Part shown: positions 28,634 to 39,400 of the stretch, piece after piece
How positions within the stretch are numbered: position 1 is the stretch's first letter
How the letters are laid out: each line of letters opens with the position of its first letter
DNA from: Oscillospiraceae bacterium
GTDB lineage: Bacteria > Bacillota > Clostridia > Oscillospirales > Oscillospiraceae
Length of the DNA: 64,000 nucleotides
Assembly: GCA_017522015.1 (NCBI GenBank)
Contig: JAFXAW010000007.1
Coordinates: 1 to 64,000, forward strand
Reading direction: 5' to 3'
Translations under genes and position numbers: made by a program
Notes under the pieces: generated by a model
Seen by the model: only the letters and a program-made list of their open reading frames with translations
Told to the model about the DNA's origin: nothing
Databases searched by the model: none

Positions 28634-31177
28634 TCAGCTTTGTTTTTTCAAAATCGTGCGGATCGCGTCCTCCACGCTCTCCACCTCGGCCTCAAAGGCC
28701 GATGCGCTCACGCGAAGCGCGCCTACGCCGAGGATGATGAGCTGCTCAAGCCCGTCCGAGGTTGCCACGCGCACGCGGTGCTTTTTGCTCAGGTCGTAGG
28801 AGGCCTTTTCGATGTAGGTATCCGCCGTTTCCGCCTCTTTCGTGTATACAACGGTCACGCCGCCGTGCTTTTCCACGCTGCCCGTGCCGCCGCGCACCTT
28901 ATAGGCATCGAACACGAGGATCACCCGGTTCTGACAAAAGCCCTGATAATTGCGCATAATCTCGATGAGACGGTTTCGCGCCGTTTCCAGACTGTCCTCG
29001 GCCAGCACGCGCAGCCGCTCCCACGCATGGATGATGTTATAGCCGTCCACGAGCAGGTATTCCGGCCCTTGCGGCACCGGGGATGCGCGATATGTCGCGT
29101 CGCGGCCGGACTTCTCGCGCGCGGCGGGCCGCACGGCGTTATAAAGCTCCCGCTTTACGGGTCCGTAGGTACGCTCAAAAATGGCCAGCAGCTCCTGATC
29201 GGACGCGCCACTGCTGCGCAGCATACTTGCCGCCCGCGCGCCCATCGTTTCCGGCTCTTTCCCGGGGAGCGCGCTGTCCAGATGCATATATTTGGGAACC
29301 TCGTCCCACTTCACAACATGTCCGGCGCCGTGACTGCAAAACACGCTGTCCGGCGTGTTTTCCACGTCCGCTTCGGGATCATAGTCCATTTCCAGAATCA
29401 CTGCTTCCGCGTCGGCGCATTCCTCAAAGCCGCAAAAGCTGCAGCTCAGACTTCCAAGCCCCCGGGTGTAGGCGACAAGCTCCTGCGCATAGCCGCCGAT
29501 GACCGCAGCGGGCGCACTGCCGCTGAGGAAAACCGTCTCCCCCCGCGTTTCGGCAGGCGCGCAGCGCGCGCCCATGCGCTGCAAATCCGCCAGCGCCCTG
29601 CCCACGCTGCTTTGCGGCAGCTCGATGGCAAAATCATACCACGGCTCCAGCAGAATGCTTTTCGCCTGCATAAGCCCCTGCCGGACAGCCCGATAGGTCG
29701 CCTGCCGGAAATCGCCGCCCTCCGTATGCTTGAGGTGCGCGCGTCCGGAGGCGAGCGTGATCTTTACGTCCGTGATCGGCGAGCCGGTGAGCACGCCGAG
29801 ATGCGCCTTCTCGGCAAGGTGCGTCAGGATAAGCCGCTGCCAGTTCCGCGCGAGGCTGTCCTCGGGGCAAATGCTCCCAAGCACGACGCCGCTGCCGCGC
29901 GGCAGGGGTTCAATCAGCAGATGCACCTCCGCATAGTGGCGCAGCGGTTCGTAATGCCCGACGCCCTCCACCGCAGCTTCAATCGTCTCGCGGTAGAGAA
30001 TCCGCCCCGTGTCGAAGCGCACATCCAGATCAAAGCGCTCCTTTGCAAGATTGGTGAGCACTTCCAGCTGGATGGGGCCCATGAGCTGCACATTCAGCCT
30101 GCGGCGGCTCTCGTTCCAGTCAAGGCGGAGCATCGGATCCTCTTCCTCAAGCTGCCGAAGCTGTCCGACGGCCTTGTGCACATCGCAGCCCTCGGGAAAA
30201 ATGGCCGTGTAGGTCATGACCGGCTCGAGTGCCGGCATTTCCCCGTCCGGCTCCGCGCCGAGGCCCATTCCGGGGCGCGTTTTTGTCAGCCCCAGCACCT
30301 CCACAACGTCGCCCGCCTGCGCGCGCTCCGTCTGGACATATTTCGCCCCGGAGTAGATGCGAAGCTGCGTGGCCTTTTCCTCCCAGTCCGCACCGGTAAT
30401 CACATCGCGCACGCAAAGCTGTCCGCCAGTGACCTTCAGATGTGTGAGGCGGTTGCCCTGCGTGTCACGGGAGATTTTGAACACACGCGCGGCAAAGCTC
30501 CCCCTGTCCTTCGTCGCGGGTGCATAGCGTGCGATGGCAGAGAGGAAGGCCTCCACGCCCTCGAGCTTCAGCGCCGCGCCGAACCAGCAGGGATATGCTT
30601 TCCCCGCCGCCGCGACAGCGCCGAGTGAAGCCTCTTCCAGCGTTCCGGTTTCGAGAAACTCCTCCAGAAGCGTCTCGTCACAGAGGGCGACGCTCTCGCA
30701 GTCCGGATTTTCAAAATCGAAAAACTCCCCCTCCAGCTGCGCATTGAGCGAGGTGAGCACCTTTTCGCGCGCAGCGCCCGGGAGATCCATCTTGTTGACA
30801 AACACAAAGATCGGTATGCCCCGCTTTTTCAAAAGCCGGACAAGCGTGCGCGTATGGCTCTGCACCCCGTCCGTGCCGCTGATGACCAGAATCGCACAGT
30901 CGAGCACATCCAGCGTGCGCTCCGTCTCCGCAGAAAAATCTGCGTGTCCGGGCGTATCCAGCAGCGTCACGCGCGTCTGACCCAGATCGAGGATTGCCTG
31001 CTTGGAAAAGATGGTAATGCCGCGCTTGCGCTCAAGGCTGAAATTGTCAAGGAACGCGTCGCCGTGATCCACGCGGCCGAGCGTGCGCGTCACACCGGCG
31101 CAGTAGAGCATGGCCTCGGTTAAAGTTGTCTTCCCGGCATCCACATGGGCAAGGATGCCGATCACCGTTTTTTTCAC
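28634..31177 (-). CDS. TetM-like translation GTPase fused to a Rae1/YacP-type NYN domain
   Basis: 847 residues. Residues 1 to about 650 are an EF-G-like factor of the ribosomal-protection (TetM/TetO/TetW) type: P-loop HVDAGKTT near residue 12, RKRGITI (switch 1), DTPGHADF near residue 74, NKMDLPG near residue 128, then domains II-V. Residues about 706-847 are a NYN/PIN-like nuclease domain of the YacP/Rae1 family: YLLVDGYNIIHAW, LVFDAYKVRGG, YTKEAETADTYIEK and VATSDGLEQ, with acidic catalytic-type residues retained. Rae1 cuts mRNA in the ribosomal A site, the same site TetM enters, so the fusion suggests a ribosome-targeted nuclease. Tetracycline resistance cannot be inferred. Confidence 0.9.
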   Translation of the reverse strand: MKKTVIGILAHVDAGKTTLTEAMLYCAGVTRTLGRVDHGDAFLDNFSLERKRGITIFSKQAILDLGQTRVTLLDTPGHADFSAETERTLDVLDCAILVISGTDGVQSHTRTLVRLLKKRGIPIFVFVNKMDLPGAAREKVLTSLNAQLEGEFFDFENPDCESVALCDETLLEEFLETGTLEEASLGAVAAAGKAYPCWFGAALKLEGVEAFLSAIARYAPATKDRGSFAARVFKISRDTQGNRLTHLKVTGGQLCVRDVITGADWEEKATQLRIYSGAKYVQTERAQAGDVVEVLGLTKTRPGMGLGAEPDGEMPALEPVMTYTAIFPEGCDVHKAVGQLRQLEEEDPMLRLDWNESRRRLNVQLMGPIQLEVLTNLAKERFDLDVRFDTGRILYRETIEAAVEGVGHYEPLRHYAEVHLLIEPLPRGSGVVLGSICPEDSLARNWQRLILTHLAEKAHLGVLTGSPITDVKITLASGRAHLKHTEGGDFRQATYRAVRQGLMQAKSILLEPWYDFAIELPQSSVGRALADLQRMGARCAPAETRGETVFLSGSAPAAVIGGYAQELVAYTRGLGSLSCSFCGFEECADAEAVILEMDYDPEADVENTPDSVFCSHGAGHVVKWDEVPKYMHLDSALPGKEPETMGARAASMLRSSGASDQELLAIFERTYGPVKRELYNAVRPAAREKSGRDATYRASPVPQGPEYLLVDGYNIIHAWERLRVLAEDSLETARNRLIEIMRNYQGFCQNRVILVFDAYKVRGGTGSVEKHGGVTVVYTKEAETADTYIEKASYDLSKKHRVRVATSDGLEQLIILGVGALRVSASAFEAEVESVEDAIRTILKKQS

Positions 31178-31322
31178 GCCGTACCTCCCGCTTCATTCTG
31201 CCGACATCATAACACAGATTCCGGCAGCAGGCAACGGAAAGCGCAGTTTCTCCCCTTTTGCCGCGGGCTAAGCTTTCACCGCCGGGCGACAGATTCCGGG
31301 CCCGTGCCGGTCTGTCCGGCCT

Positions 31323-32105
31323 TTATCCCACGGGGCACATGCGCCCGGTGTGATCCATTTCGTACTCGCCCTCCAGCAAAAGCTCGGAAACCGGCACGAT
31401 CTCATAACCCTCGGCGAGCAGATATTCAATGATCCCGCCGAGCGCCTCCGGCGTGTGCTTGGCCGCATTATGGAACAGCACGATGCTGCCGGGCTGCACG
31501 CCTTTTTTGACGCGGCTGAGAATCTCCGATGCGGACAGATCCTTCCAGTCGAGGCTGTCCACGTCCCACTGGATCGTGTACATACCCATGTCCGTGAGCG
31601 ACTGCACCACATGATCGTCATACTCCCCGTAAGGACAGCGAAACAGCGTCGGCCGCACGCCGGTGACGCTTTCAATCTTGTCGTTGCACGCGCCGACGTT
31701 CTCCACAATCTGCTGCGCGCTGAGCTTGGAAAAGTGCGCGTGGTCATTGGAGTGATTCATCACCTCATGCCCCGCGTCGTGCAGCGCGCGGACGCTTTCG
31801 GGGTATTTATCCACCCAGTCCCCGACCACAAAGAACGTGGCCTTCACGCCGTATTTTTCAAACGTGTCGATCAGCTGCTGCGTATCCTCGTTACCCCACG
31901 CTGCGTCAAAGGTCAGCGAGACGCACTTATCCTCCCGCTGTACGCAGTACACAGGCAGCTTGCGCGTCGTGGCGGACACGCCGACGATTTTCGGGCTGTT
32001 TACCAGCGTGAAGATCACCGTGACGACCACCAAAAGGGCAACGCCGCCGAGAAGCTTTCTGTTCTCCTGAAGTCTGCGGCGAATCGCTTTCATGCGTTTA
32101 TTCAT
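31323..32105 (-). CDS. pdaB: Polysaccharide deacetylase, PdaB-type
   Basis: 260 residues: one N-terminal signal-anchor segment (about 20-38), then a NodB-type deacetylase domain. The first motif reads SLTFDAAWGNEDT instead of TFDDG, which is characteristic of sporulation deacetylases such as PdaB. The zinc ligands appear in MNHSNDHAHF, and RCPYGEYD and FHNAAKHTPEA follow. It probably modifies peptidoglycan or cortex during sporulation. It diverges from spoVAC, another sporulation gene. Confidence 0.85.
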   Translation of the reverse strand: MNKRMKAIRRRLQENRKLLGGVALLVVVTVIFTLVNSPKIVGVSATTRKLPVYCVQREDKCVSLTFDAAWGNEDTQQLIDTFEKYGVKATFFVVGDWVDKYPESVRALHDAGHEVMNHSNDHAHFSKLSAQQIVENVGACNDKIESVTGVRPTLFRCPYGEYDDHVVQSLTDMGMYTIQWDVDSLDWKDLSASEILSRVKKGVQPGSIVLFHNAAKHTPEALGGIIEYLLAEGYEIVPVSELLLEGEYEMDHTGRMCPVG

Positions 32106-32253
32106 GTTTTGCGCCTCCTTTATCCATTCGCTTCATCCTATGTACGAGCCCTGCCGCTTTATGCGAAAGCCTGTTCGCAGACGGCATTCCACCGCCGCGG
32201 CGGGAATAATCGCGCGCCTTGTGCGCAGAATACATGGGAAGGAGTGACAAAAC

Positions 32254-32691
32254 ATGACAAATGCGGAATACTCTAAATTTGCAGACCAGTTCGCCCCCCG
32301 CTCAAAGCTGCTGCCGGACATGCTCCGCGCCTTTTTGTTCGGCGGGCTGATTTGCTGCATCGGGCAGGCCTTCAACCAGATCTACACATGCGCCGGGCTG
32401 GAGAAGGACGCCGCCGCGGCTTTGGTGTCCATGACGCTGATTTTTCTCAGCGCCCTGCTCACGGGCTTCGGCGTGTATGACGATCTCGCCAGACTCGGCG
32501 GTGCCGGCACGCTCGTGCCGATCACCGGCTTTGCCAACTCTGTCGTCAGTCCGGCGCTGGAATTCAAAAGCGAAGGCTTCGTCACCGGTATGGCGGCCAA
32601 GATGTTCATCATCGCGGGGCCTGTGCTGGTTTTCGGCGTGAGCGCAAGCGTGGTGTATGGGCTGATTTATTGGATTACGTCATTACTATAA
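32254..32691 (+). CDS. spoVAC: Stage V sporulation protein AC
   Basis: A membrane component of the channel that moves dipicolinic acid into and out of spores. 145 residues with about four hydrophobic segments; EGFVTGMAAKMF and SLPFGG-like VVSPALEFKSEGF are family features. GGAAGGAG precedes the ATG. The usual downstream partners spoVAD and spoVAE are missing. Instead the gene's last 120 bp (copy A) reappear three more times downstream, with unrelated cargo between them. So either the operon was split by insertion here or this is a solitary paralogue. Confidence 0.93.
   Translation: MTNAEYSKFADQFAPRSKLLPDMLRAFLFGGLICCIGQAFNQIYTCAGLEKDAAAALVSMTLIFLSALLTGFGVYDDLARLGGAGTLVPITGFANSVVSPALEFKSEGFVTGMAAKMFIIAGPVLVFGVSASVVYGLIYWITSLL
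32572..32691 (+). repeat. spoVAC-tail repeat, copy A (inside the gene)
   Basis: The part of spoVAC, from GAAGGCTTCG to the stop, that is repeated downstream as copies B, C and D. This is the only copy attached to a complete reading frame, and the only one not preceded by the shared junction sequence. Confidence 0.9.
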
Positions 32692-32698
32692 TAACAAA

Positions 32699-32727
32699 AA
32701 AGGCTTGACCGACTCGGTCAAGCCTTT
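32699..32727. terminator. Bidirectional terminator T1, first copy
   Basis: A 13-bp perfect stem (32699-32711 and 32715-32727) with loop ACT, A-run before and T-run after. It serves spoVAC and the convergent cargo gene. The same 29 bases recur at 43503-43531. Confidence 0.92.
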
Positions 32728-32733
32728 TGTATG

Positions 32734-33054
32734 TTATGCCCAGGTTAATGTTCCACGAATCATAAAACAGCTTAACAACAAAAGTCCAATAATGACTGTG
32801 CAGATGATGTTAGTGACTATATATTTGATTCGTTTGGGAGAATCCTTTTGCGTGCTACAACTAATTGCGGTGCTGATACAAGAGAAAACTACAGATATAG
32901 GTCCTACCAACAGGGTGAAAGCATAGCCGGAAAGATTCCATGCTACCCATAAGCCGAGGAATCGCAAGTTGCATAACTGGTTAAAAACAAATAAAAGGCA
33001 AGCAACCGCAGAGATGCAAAGATTGATGGTAGTTAGGCTTTTGGCTTTCTTCAT
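32734..33054 (-). CDS. Small membrane protein, cassette 1 cargo
   Basis: 106 residues with three hydrophobic segments (about 8-25, 38-62, 78-100). No family recognised. The base composition is visibly richer in A and T than in the flanking chromosome. It has its own promoter (33077-33105), an AAGGGG-like ribosome binding site and ends against terminator T1. It sits between spoVAC-tail copies A and B, pointing back towards spoVAC. Confidence 0.7.
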   Translation of the reverse strand: MKKAKSLTTINLCISAVACLLFVFNQLCNLRFLGLWVAWNLSGYAFTLLVGPISVVFSCISTAISCSTQKDSPKRIKYIVTNIICTVIIGLLLLSCFMIRGTLTWA

Positions 33055-33076
33055 ACACTACACCCCTTTTTGTTTT

Positions 33077-33105
33077 ATTGTACAACATCGTCATTTCAAT
33101 GTAAA
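33077..33105 (-). promoter_or_regulatory. Promoter of cassette 1
   Basis: On the minus strand TTTACA (33100-33105), a 17-bp spacer and TACAAT (33077-33082). Both hexamers, the spacing and about 20 of 29 bases match the cassette 3 promoter at 44247-44275. Confidence 0.75.
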
Positions 33106-33129
33106 GTTAAAAACTGAGTCCTAACAGAA

Positions 33130-33282
33130 CACGAATATATGTGTCCTAAGTTAACACAAGCAGAAGGCTTCGTCACCGGTATGGCGGCCAAGATGTTCAT
33201 CATCGCAGGACCTGTGCTGGTTTTCGGCGTGAGCGCCAGTGTGATATATGGACTGATATACTGGATTACAACATTGGTTTAG
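33130..33282 (+). repeat. spoVAC-tail repeat, copy B with left junction
   Basis: 33163-33282 reproduces the spoVAC end almost base for base and stays in frame to a TAG (ending ITTLV instead of ITSLL). 33130-33162 is a junction sequence shared with copies C and D (CACGAA, then GTCCTAA, then ACACAAGCAG) but absent before copy A. Confidence 0.9.
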
Positions 33283-33284
33283 TG

Positions 33285-33310
33285 ATATGGGCGATGTAAA
33301 TCGCCCATAT
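33285..33310 (+). terminator. Terminator T2 after copy B
   Basis: A perfect 11-bp stem (33285-33295 and 33300-33310) with loop GTAA and a TTTTTATT tail, 2 bp after the stop of copy B. It differs from T1 and may be the original spoVAC terminator. Confidence 0.9.
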
Positions 33311-33315
33311 TTTTA

Positions 33316-33344
33316 TTGAAATATTCCGGTTTTTGTGATATATT
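33316..33344 (+). promoter_or_regulatory. Promoter of the giant surface-protein gene
   Basis: TTGAAA (33316-33321), a 17-bp spacer and TATATT (33339-33344). It starts right after terminator T2 and gives a leader of about 65 nt. Confidence 0.7.
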
Positions 33345-33417
33345 TATTATGAATAATTGTTTGAAAATTCGTTGAGATCAAGACCTCTTTCAAAGCCTTC
33401 TCAAGGAGGAAATAAAT

Positions 33418-36400
33418 ATGAAAAACGGAAGGAAAACGGTGTTCAGCATTCTGCTTTGCCTGTGCATGGTGTTGCAGTTTGCACCAAGCGCTGCCTTTGC
33501 TGTAGATGCGGCAGAGAGTGGACTATGTGCGCATCATACTGAGCATACAGCGGAGTGCGGCTATGCAGCAGCAGTGGAAGCCCACGAGTGCCACTATGAA
33601 TGTGCCGAGTGTGCAAATTCTGAATCCACTGCGGTCTGCGACTGCGGCACCGATGACCCGGCCATTCACGCCACCACCTGTGCCGTGTATGTGGCTCCGG
33701 AGAATCCCATGTGCTACTGCGCCGAGAAATGCACCGAAGCCAATGTCTGGTGCGATGTCTGCGGCTTTGATTATACCGCCTGCACCGGAACCGACCGGTC
33801 TGCTGGATATGGCACCGGCTGGACGATTGAGGAGACCAATCTGATAGTCACCGGTCACCTTACCGCGCTGCCCGAAGGGGTGGACTACAGCGAAATTGAG
33901 GTTAGCGTAGGCGGCAACCTGGACCTTGGCGAAGCTACGGTTACCTGTGATGTGTTTAACTCTTATGGCACGATCAGCGGCGGTATTTTCGAGCACGATG
34001 TGGATAACGATGGCACGATCAGCGGCGGTATTTTCGAGAATGATGTGGTTAACTCTTTTGGCTCGATCATCGGCGGTACTTTCAAGAATGATGTGGTTAA
34101 CGATGGCATGATCATCGGCGGTACTTTCACAGGGCATGTATCTAACTATGGTACTATTACCGATGTCACCTTTTGGTATGCCACAGTTTCTAATAAGTCT
34201 GAATCCGCTACCATCAGCAAAGCCAAATTTGAGAGCAATGCAAAGCTTGCAGCGGGCAGTACCCCTCCCCAAAGCGTCATCCACAGTGTCAACGGCAAGG
34301 ACGTTGCCTTGACCTATAACGCCCCGCTGCCTGCAGCCCTTGGCGAAGCGAAAGCATGGTATCAGGATCTCACTCAGGTTACCGGCGGCACGGTGCCGCT
34401 CAACTATACCAACTATGTGGGCGAATACGCGGTCAACACCGCTGCTGCCACGAATGGCACGGTCAGCGTTCCCGCAACCGCAAAATACGGCCAGACTGTC
34501 ACGGTCACGGCCACTGCCTTTGGGGGCTATGCGCTGGACACCGTGACCGTTCAGCAGGGTGAAACCGCGGTCACCGTGACCGATAATGCCTTCACCATGC
34601 CTGCGGGCGATGTTACCGTCAGCGCAACCTTTGCCCGTTGCAACCACAGCGGCAGCGAGCATACTACTGCCACCAACAACGGCGATGGCACGCACCACTT
34701 CGTATGCTCTGTGTGCCGCGCAGGCGTCAGCGAGGCTCACACGATCGATCCCACTACCGGCAAGTGTGTCTGCGGTCTGGAAATGGCAGGCGCGAAGGTG
34801 ACCTCGGCCGGTGTGGATACCTACTACGAAATACTGAAGGATGCCCTGGCTGCCGCCAAGAGCGGCGACACGGTCACCCTCTGCGCAGATGTGAACATCG
34901 GAATCACTGCACACACGATTCCCGCGGGCGTAAACTTCAGCGGCGGAGAATATACCGTATCCGGCGAAGGTGCCGGCTGGATCTACAATGACGGCACTAT
35001 TGAGGATGGCGTGTTTGCGTTCTTTGTGAGAAACCACGGCACCATCAAGGGCGGTGAGTTTTACAGTGCAATAAATAGCGGCACCGTCATTGGCGGCAGT
35101 TTCCAGAGTGTTGACTGCAGGAGTGACTCATCGCTCTCCGGTCCTGTCAGTGTTTCTGATGATCTTACATATTCCGGAGAATGTTCGATTGACCTGTTCG
35201 AAGCTTCCTTTGACTCTAACACTCACATAGTCAATGCAACCGCGCAGGACCTGCCCGTCAGCGAACTTCATCTGCCCGAGGGATATGCAGTGCAGCTTGA
35301 AGGCAGTGTTGTGTCGGTTCTGCCATCTTACTTCCCGGGCTACATTGTGCGCCACGCGCACACCTATGATGAGTCCGGATTCAGCGACACCTACCATTGG
35401 CAGGTATGCGACTGCGGTAAGACCACAGTGCAAACCGGGCACAGCTACACCTATGAAAACAACGGTGAGAACCATAACAAGTCTTGCTCTGCGTGCGATT
35501 ACACGGCCGTCGAGGATCACGCCATGATCTCCACCACCGGCAAGTGCGCCTGCGGCATGGATATGGCTGTGGCCGCGGTCACCATCGGCGGCAACACCAC
35601 CTATGCGGAAACGCTGCAGGCTGCCATCAATGCAATAAAGAGCTGCACAGCATCCGATCATGCCAAGATTACCCTGCTGCAGAGCGTTGCGCTTGGCAGC
35701 GAGCGTCTGAACGTCGACTCCGGTGTATTTGTCCTTGATCTGAACGGCTGTACACTTTCCGGCGGCCACGTGGACGGCGTGCTGTACATCACCGGCGGTG
35801 ATGTGACACTCACCGATTCCGGCGAGGGCGGCACTGCTACCAACACCGGCTCCACGCACTGCGTTGTGGTTGTGAACGGCGGTATAATCAACATCTCCGG
35901 CACTGTCAGCATTTCCGGTAATAAGGGTGTGATGGTGCGCAGCGGCACCGCCAATATCACCGGAGGAAACTTCACGACCTCGGGTCTGGAAAGCTGCGGT
36001 GTACGTGTCGAAGGCGGCACGGCGAACATCCGCGGCGGTACCATAACCAGCGGCAAGTACGGTGTGTATGCGGGGGAGAACGGCGTCGCTGTCATCAGCG
36101 ACGGTACCATTTCCGTTACCTATAGCGGTGTGTATGTGAATCAAGGCGCCGCAATCATCAGCGGCGGTACCATAACCGGCCGCAATTACGGCATCTTTTT
36201 GTATCAAAACGGCAGCGCCACCGTCAACGGCGGTACCATTTCCGGCACGCTGTATGTAGACGGCACGCTGACGCTTGGTCTGGGCAGCAGTGGTGTGGGC
36301 GCCACTTTTGCCGACGGTATTGCTGTGGAGAAATCCAATCTGCAGGATATTCTGTCCACCGCAGCTTCTGTCGGCTACTGGGCAGTGGTGGACGGCAAGA

Positions 36401-39400
36401 ATACGATGCTCAATGTCGATACTGCCTCTGTCGCCATCACCGACAAGGGCGATATCACCGTCAAAGTCACCTGCACCCATCCGGAGAGCAGCAGAACTGA
36501 TTACACGCCTCTGGAAGACGGCAAGCACAGCTATCTGTGCTCCCTTTGCCAGAACACCTTGACCGAAGATCACACCACCGTCTCGGCGGCCACCTGCGCC
36601 AACCTGGCGGTTTGCGGTCTTTGCGGTGAATACGGCGAGAAGGACGCTGCCAATCACGAAGAAACCGTGGTATACGACAACGGCTTCTGCCCCCACGGCT
36701 GCTATGAGCCTGCGGTGCTCAACGGTGAAGTCTACGAAATCAGCAACGCAGGTCAGCTCTATTGGTTTGCCGCCAAGGTTAACGCAGGCGAAACGGCTAT
36801 CAACGGCAAACTGATGGCAAACATCGTGGTCAACACCGGCGATGTCTCCGGCTGCGGCGGCGCGAAGCAGAGCAGCTGGCGGGACTGGACCCCCATTGGT
36901 ACCGATAATTACAACGGCACCTTTGAAGGAAACAACAAGACTGTCAGCGGTCTGTACTGCAACAACAGCAGTACAGGCTGGGTTGGCCTTTTCTCCTGTG
37001 TAAACAGAGCTGGCGTTGTGCAGAATGTGGGCGTCATCAATTCGTACATCAGCGGATATAGTGCTGTCGGCGGTGTGGTGGGTGGCAGTTACGGCACCGT
37101 TATTAACTGCTATAACAGCGGCACGATCATCGGCTACTATTCTGTCGGCGGTGTGGCGGGCCTCGTCGAGGGCACCAAGAGCGGACAAACCGTAATCGGC
37201 GGCATCATGACGGGCTGCTATAACAGCGGCACGGTCACCGGTGACGACTATGCCGGCGGTGTAGTCGGCCAAGTCAACAACTTCGCCACTGTTACAAACT
37301 GCCACAACAGCAGCACTGTCTCCGGCACGATGAGAGTCGGCGGCGTGGCGGCATACAATCGCGGCACCGTTATCAGCTGCCATAACAGCGGCACAGTCAC
37401 AGGCACCGGAGATGATGACAAACTCGGCGGTATCGCCGGTGTGGTGAACGATAACTTTGGCACTGTTACCAACTGCTATAACAGCGGCACTGTCTCCGGT
37501 AATATGCATGTCGCCGGTGTGGTGAACGATAACCGCGCCATCCTTACCAATTGCTATAACCTCGGCACTGTCATCGGCAACAAATATATCGCCGGCTTGG
37601 TGTTCACCAACTACGGCACCATTGCCAGTTGCTATAACTTTGGTACTGTCACCGGCAATGCTGGCGTCTCCGGCGCGTTGTGCTTTAACAACAGCACCAT
37701 TACCAACTGCTATTACCTCAACACAACCGCAGGAGTCGGAATTCTTGACGAAGAGAGCAACAATGCAGATGCAGCAGGTCTGGCGGAAGCCAAAACTGCG
37801 GAGCAGTTCGCCTCCGGCGAGGTGGCTTACCTGCTCCAGGGCGAACAGACTGAGCAGGTCTGGGGTCAGGACATCGGCACCGATGATTATCCCGACTTTG
37901 TAAGCGCCAGGGTCTATTACGGCTACACTTCCTGCGGCGACACCGGAATGAAATACACAAACGACAGCGCTGCAAGCCAGACGAAGCCTGACCATACCGG
38001 CGCGCTGGGCACACCCGTACCCACCGGGGACGGCACGCAGCACGTTGCAACCTGGTCCTGCTGCGGCAACACCGTCACCGGCCCCCACTCCCTTGCCCTT
38101 ACCTATGTGAATCTGGAAGATGAAGGACACAAGGCTTACTACCCCTGCTGCCAGCAGGCCGGGGATGTGGAAGCAACGGGCCATGAATACGAAAACGGCT
38201 GCTGCGTCTGCACCGATGTGAAAGAGTATACCCTCAGCTTCTACGCAAGCGAGGGCGACGAGACCCCCGTGGCCACGTTCAGTGTCCCCTACGGCACGGA
38301 GCTGATCCGGCGGGAAGAAGACGAGGACGACAACGTAACCTTCCTCGGCGCGACCGACTATCTGAATGCTCTGATCGGACAGGTCGACACCTCCACGCTC
38401 AAAAAAGAACACTATACCTTCCGGAGCTGGGATCTGGAAAACGGTCCCGAAAGCATGTACAAAGATGAAAGCATCTTCGGCATCTGGGATCCGGTCAGCT
38501 ATGGCATTACCTGGGATCTGGCCGGCGGTTACGCGCAGTATCCCGAGGAGCTGCCCACGGTATATGATTATGGCTACGGCCCAATGCTTTGGACAGGCTT
38601 TGCCCGGGAGGGCTATACCTTAAGCCACTTTACCGACCAGTACGGCCAGGCATACACCCTCCATGAGCGAAGCGACCACTACAGCATGGAACCCATTTTG
38701 CCCGGTGGCAATCTGACCCTTACCGCGGTGTGGGATGTGAATGCTTACATCCTCCACGCCCAGGATCAGAGCCTGGATGTGGACTACGGCACGGCGCTTA
38801 CCGACGCCCTGAGCGGCATCGCCCCGGAAAAGACCGGCTATACCCTCACCGGCTGGAAATTCTATCTGGACGAAGGCTGCACCGAGGAATACACCGGCAC
38901 GACCATGCCCGCTTATTCCGTCTATGCGCAGCCTGCATTTGAACCCATCCAATACAACATCACTTGGGAACTCAACGGTTGCACCGTAGATTCCTATGTC
39001 AGCCGCGCGCTTCCCGAAACCCTGCCCTACAACGGGGATGCGGACCACAAGCATCAGGTGAAGGTTTTCCTGAATGCCCCCGAGGGCTATACCTTCATGG
39101 GCTTCCGGGACGGCAACGGCAACGTGCTGGAGTACAGCGCGGCCAACAGCTGGCTGTTCCTCACGGTTACCGGCGACATGACCGTTGAAGCCATCGTGGA
39201 ACCCAATACCTATATGGCCACCTGGGACAACGGCGACGGCGGAAGCTATGATGTTGGCGTTAAATACGGTGAGGTCATCACCGTTCCCACAAGCGAATTC
39301 TTCCAGGACACCTTCCGCAAGGCAGGCTACACCCTCGTCGGCTGGGAAGGCTACACCGAGGGCATGACCATGCCAATAGGCGGCGTTACCATCAAGGCAA

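Noticed and set aside
28634..31177. Calling the TetM-like protein a tetracycline-resistance gene
   Set aside because: The C-terminal nuclease fusion and chromosomal context point to a housekeeping or stress factor. Ribosomal-protection similarity alone does not show resistance.
33960..34170. Regularly spaced short repeats that could suggest a CRISPR array
   Set aside because: They are in-frame protein repeats (GTISGGIF type) inside the surface protein, imperfect and without unique spacers.
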